NCBI GenBank assembly: GCA_020429465.1
Contig: JAGQLH010000027.1
Span: 1 to 15,082, forward strand
Source: Candidatus Dojkabacteria bacterium
GTDB lineage: Bacteria > Patescibacteriota > Dojkabacteria > B142 > WJKM01
Reading direction: 5' to 3'
DNA: 15,082 nt
Shown: in pieces, positions 14,068-15,082 of the stretch
Layout: every line of letters begins with the position of its first letter
Position numbering within the stretch: position 1 is the first letter of the stretch
Notes under the pieces: model-generated
Told to the model about the DNA's origin: nothing
Databases searched by the model: none
The model's input: only the letters and a program-made list of their open reading frames with translations
Translations under genes and position numbers: made by a program

Positions 14068-14657
14068 AACAGTCTGAAATAAGAATAACTCAGGCATCGG
14101 TTAATTGTGTTATTTTTTGTGGTGATAAAACATTATTGATGCATCGAAGTGAAACGAAAGAAGTAGACCCTGGAGTTTATAACGTGCTTGGTGGGAAAGT
14201 ACAGAAGGATGAAGATTTCATTTCTGCCGCCATTCGTGAAGCGCGTGAGGAAACTGGTGATAAGAATGGCACATATATAAATCCAGAATGTATGACGTAT
14301 TGTGGTACGTTTCGATTTCAAGGGGGGTATGAGAAAGATTGGACCGCTCAATTTTTTGTATTTGAGGTAGCTGACGAGGAATTCCCTGGAGAAATAGAAC
14401 ATGAAGAAGGTGTTCTTGAGTGGGTAAGTAAAAAAGATGTCCCTGGTATAGAAAAAGTTATTTGGGATCTCCCCTACTGTTGGACCGAAATTCTGGATAA
14501 TGAACTTCGATTTAGTATTGTAGCTGAACTGTCTGCCCCAGCTGTTTGTGAATCTCTTCGAAAATCTGTTCTACATGAACATGGTGGACTTCTTTACCAA
14601 GAGTATTATGAAAAAACTGATGCTGGTCTAGAGCTGGTAGAAGTTATCCAAAACTAA
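14064..14657 (+). CDS. Nudix hydrolase, MutT-like
   Basis: 197 residues. The start overlaps the stop of the previous gene by four bases (ATGA). The strand VNCVIFCGDKTLLMHRSE leads to YNVLGGKVQKDED and a full Nudix box, GKVQKDE-x7-REAREETGD (about 48-70); the last position is Asp where a hydrophobic residue is usual. The GGKV form is typical of MutT/MTH1-like enzymes that hydrolyse oxidised or non-canonical nucleoside triphosphates, but substrate assignment is uncertain. About 65 residues after the Nudix fold (from WDLPYCW onward) are an extension I do not recognise. It is divergent in sequence from its neighbour, so the pair is not a recent duplication. A short T-rich tract follows the gene (14675-14686), without a convincing hairpin. 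Confidence 0.92.
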   Translation: MKQSEIRITQASVNCVIFCGDKTLLMHRSETKEVDPGVYNVLGGKVQKDEDFISAAIREAREETGDKNGTYINPECMTYCGTFRFQGGYEKDWTAQFFVFEVADEEFPGEIEHEEGVLEWVSKKDVPGIEKVIWDLPYCWTEILDNELRFSIVAELSAPAVCESLRKSVLHEHGGLLYQEYYEKTDAGLELVEVIQN

Positions 14658-14741
14658 TTTTGTGTGTAACACTTCCTTTTTTCTTTCGTCTTATTGATGT
14701 ACTGATTGTACGCTCATACTTCATGTGATGCTCCGTTGGTA

Positions 14742-14770
14742 TTGTTCGTTACTACAATCGTACATATTTT
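14742..14770 (+). promoter_or_regulatory. Weak candidate promoter before the final membrane-protein gene
   Basis: TTGTTC (14742-14747) and TATTTT (14765-14770) are 17 bases apart, and the ATG is 18 bases further on. The spacing is ideal but the hexamers are weak and the region is AT-rich. The 131-base gap after the Nudix pair suggests a new transcription unit. Confidence 0.3.
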
Positions 14771-14788
14771 TATTTAGTATGTGTATTT

Positions 14789-15082
14789 ATGATGAAATCA
14801 AATAATACCGAACCTTCTTTGAATAGCAAGGCCTTATGGGCATTATTTGGAGGTGGGTTCCTTGGAGCCGCAATTTTTGTGTTATTTTGGAAACAAAGCC
14901 TGGGTTTGAATATATTACTATCTACCGTTATTTGGTTTGTCTTTGTCCAGATTACAAAGATCATTACCCAAAAACGCTTCTATAGTTCAAAATGGGATTT
15001 GCTGTTTATCCCATTTTTCATCATAGGCATAGGGACGTTTATTAATGACTCTAGATCGATGAATGCTATTAGTATCGTTCTT
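14789..15082 (+). CDS. Polytopic membrane protein, DUF4153/DUF4173-like N-terminus, 3'-truncated
   Basis: An open frame of 98 residues runs from ATG 14789 (a second ATG follows directly) to the window end without a stop. After a polar leader (MMKSNNTEPSLNSK) come three hydrophobic helices: ALWALFGGGFLGAAIFVLFW, then LGLNILLSTVIWFVFVQI, then LLFIPFFIIGIGTFI, followed by NDSRSMNAISIVL. This pattern, helix then a LG-x-N turn then helix then R-x-x-x-x-N-I, is like the start of the DUF4153/DUF4173 membrane proteins, whose function is unknown. The opposite strand also has an open frame here, but the membrane pattern and direction favour the plus strand. Confidence 0.78.
   Translation, partial: MMKSNNTEPSLNSKALWALFGGGFLGAAIFVLFWKQSLGLNILLSTVIWFVFVQITKIITQKRFYSSKWDLLFIPFFIIGIGTFINDSRSMNAISIVL

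Noticed and set aside
14643..14690. Terminator after the second Nudix gene
   Set aside because: A T-rich tract is present, but the only stems need bulges or a one-base loop, so I cannot support a Rho-independent terminator.
14770..14964. Minus-strand open frame of about 64 codons near the window end
   Set aside because: The plus strand encodes a clear multi-helix membrane protein across the same bases, and the minus frame has no recognisable features.
1..15082. CRISPR array, insertion sequence or phage genes
   Set aside because: No regularly spaced direct repeats, transposase motifs, terminal inverted repeats or phage structural genes were seen.
1..15082. Alternative code with TGA read as Gly or Trp
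   Set aside because: All recognised proteins are complete without internal TGA, and TGA is used as a normal stop in the ATGA overlap at 14064-14067.

Overview
The window is AT-rich and gene-dense, with short intergenic gaps and almost no recognisable Shine-Dalgarno sequences. TAA is the main stop, TGA ends one gene, and no frame needs a recoded stop, so the standard bacterial code fits. The mix of SLH surface proteins, a fused ADP-forming acetyl-CoA synthetase, a Fic-like/winged-helix protein, a DUF4153/DUF4173-like membrane protein and many orphan genes resembles a fermentative bacterium with a small genome, possibly of the Patescibacteria/CPR group. That placement is an impression from gene content and has not been tested by phylogeny.

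Layout: (1) 2-2607, plus strand: two paralogous S-layer-homology proteins in tandem, the first cut by the window edge. They are closed by a strong bidirectional terminator at 2613-2644. (2) 2652-7003, minus strand: an unknown protein with an HELDH motif, then a full-length ADP-forming acyl/acetyl-CoA synthetase (substrate-level ATP formation), a small unknown protein and a Fic-family protein with a ruined catalytic motif and a C-terminal winged helix. (3) 7034-7293: a short gap with an inverted repeat overlapping the start of a possible 41-residue ORF. (4) 7294-8811, minus strand: a LysW-like zinc-ribbon protein, tRNA-Thr(CGT) and an MFS exporter, close enough to share a transcript. (5) 8812-8989: a divergent control region with two inverted repeats. 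(6) 8990-13411, plus strand: a tight four-gene run encoding a threonine-synthase-like PLP enzyme, an ATP-grasp ligase, a single-pass membrane protein with a duplicated Cys-containing outer domain, and an NlpC/P60-type Cys-His protein without a signal peptide. (7) 13492-14657: two Nudix hydrolases overlapping by ATGA. (8) 14789 to the end: the N-terminus of a polytopic membrane protein.

The part most worth a second look is 7294-13411. A LysW-like small protein (LysW is the amino-group carrier of carrier-bound lysine/arginine synthesis), a PLP enzyme, an ATP-grasp ligase, an amidase-fold protein and an exporter sit around one shared regulatory region. This could be an uncharacterised pathway that makes or modifies an amino-acid or peptide-like compound. 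The linkage is inferred from gene order only; the carrier-like protein lacks the usual LysW C-terminus and no product can be read from the sequence.
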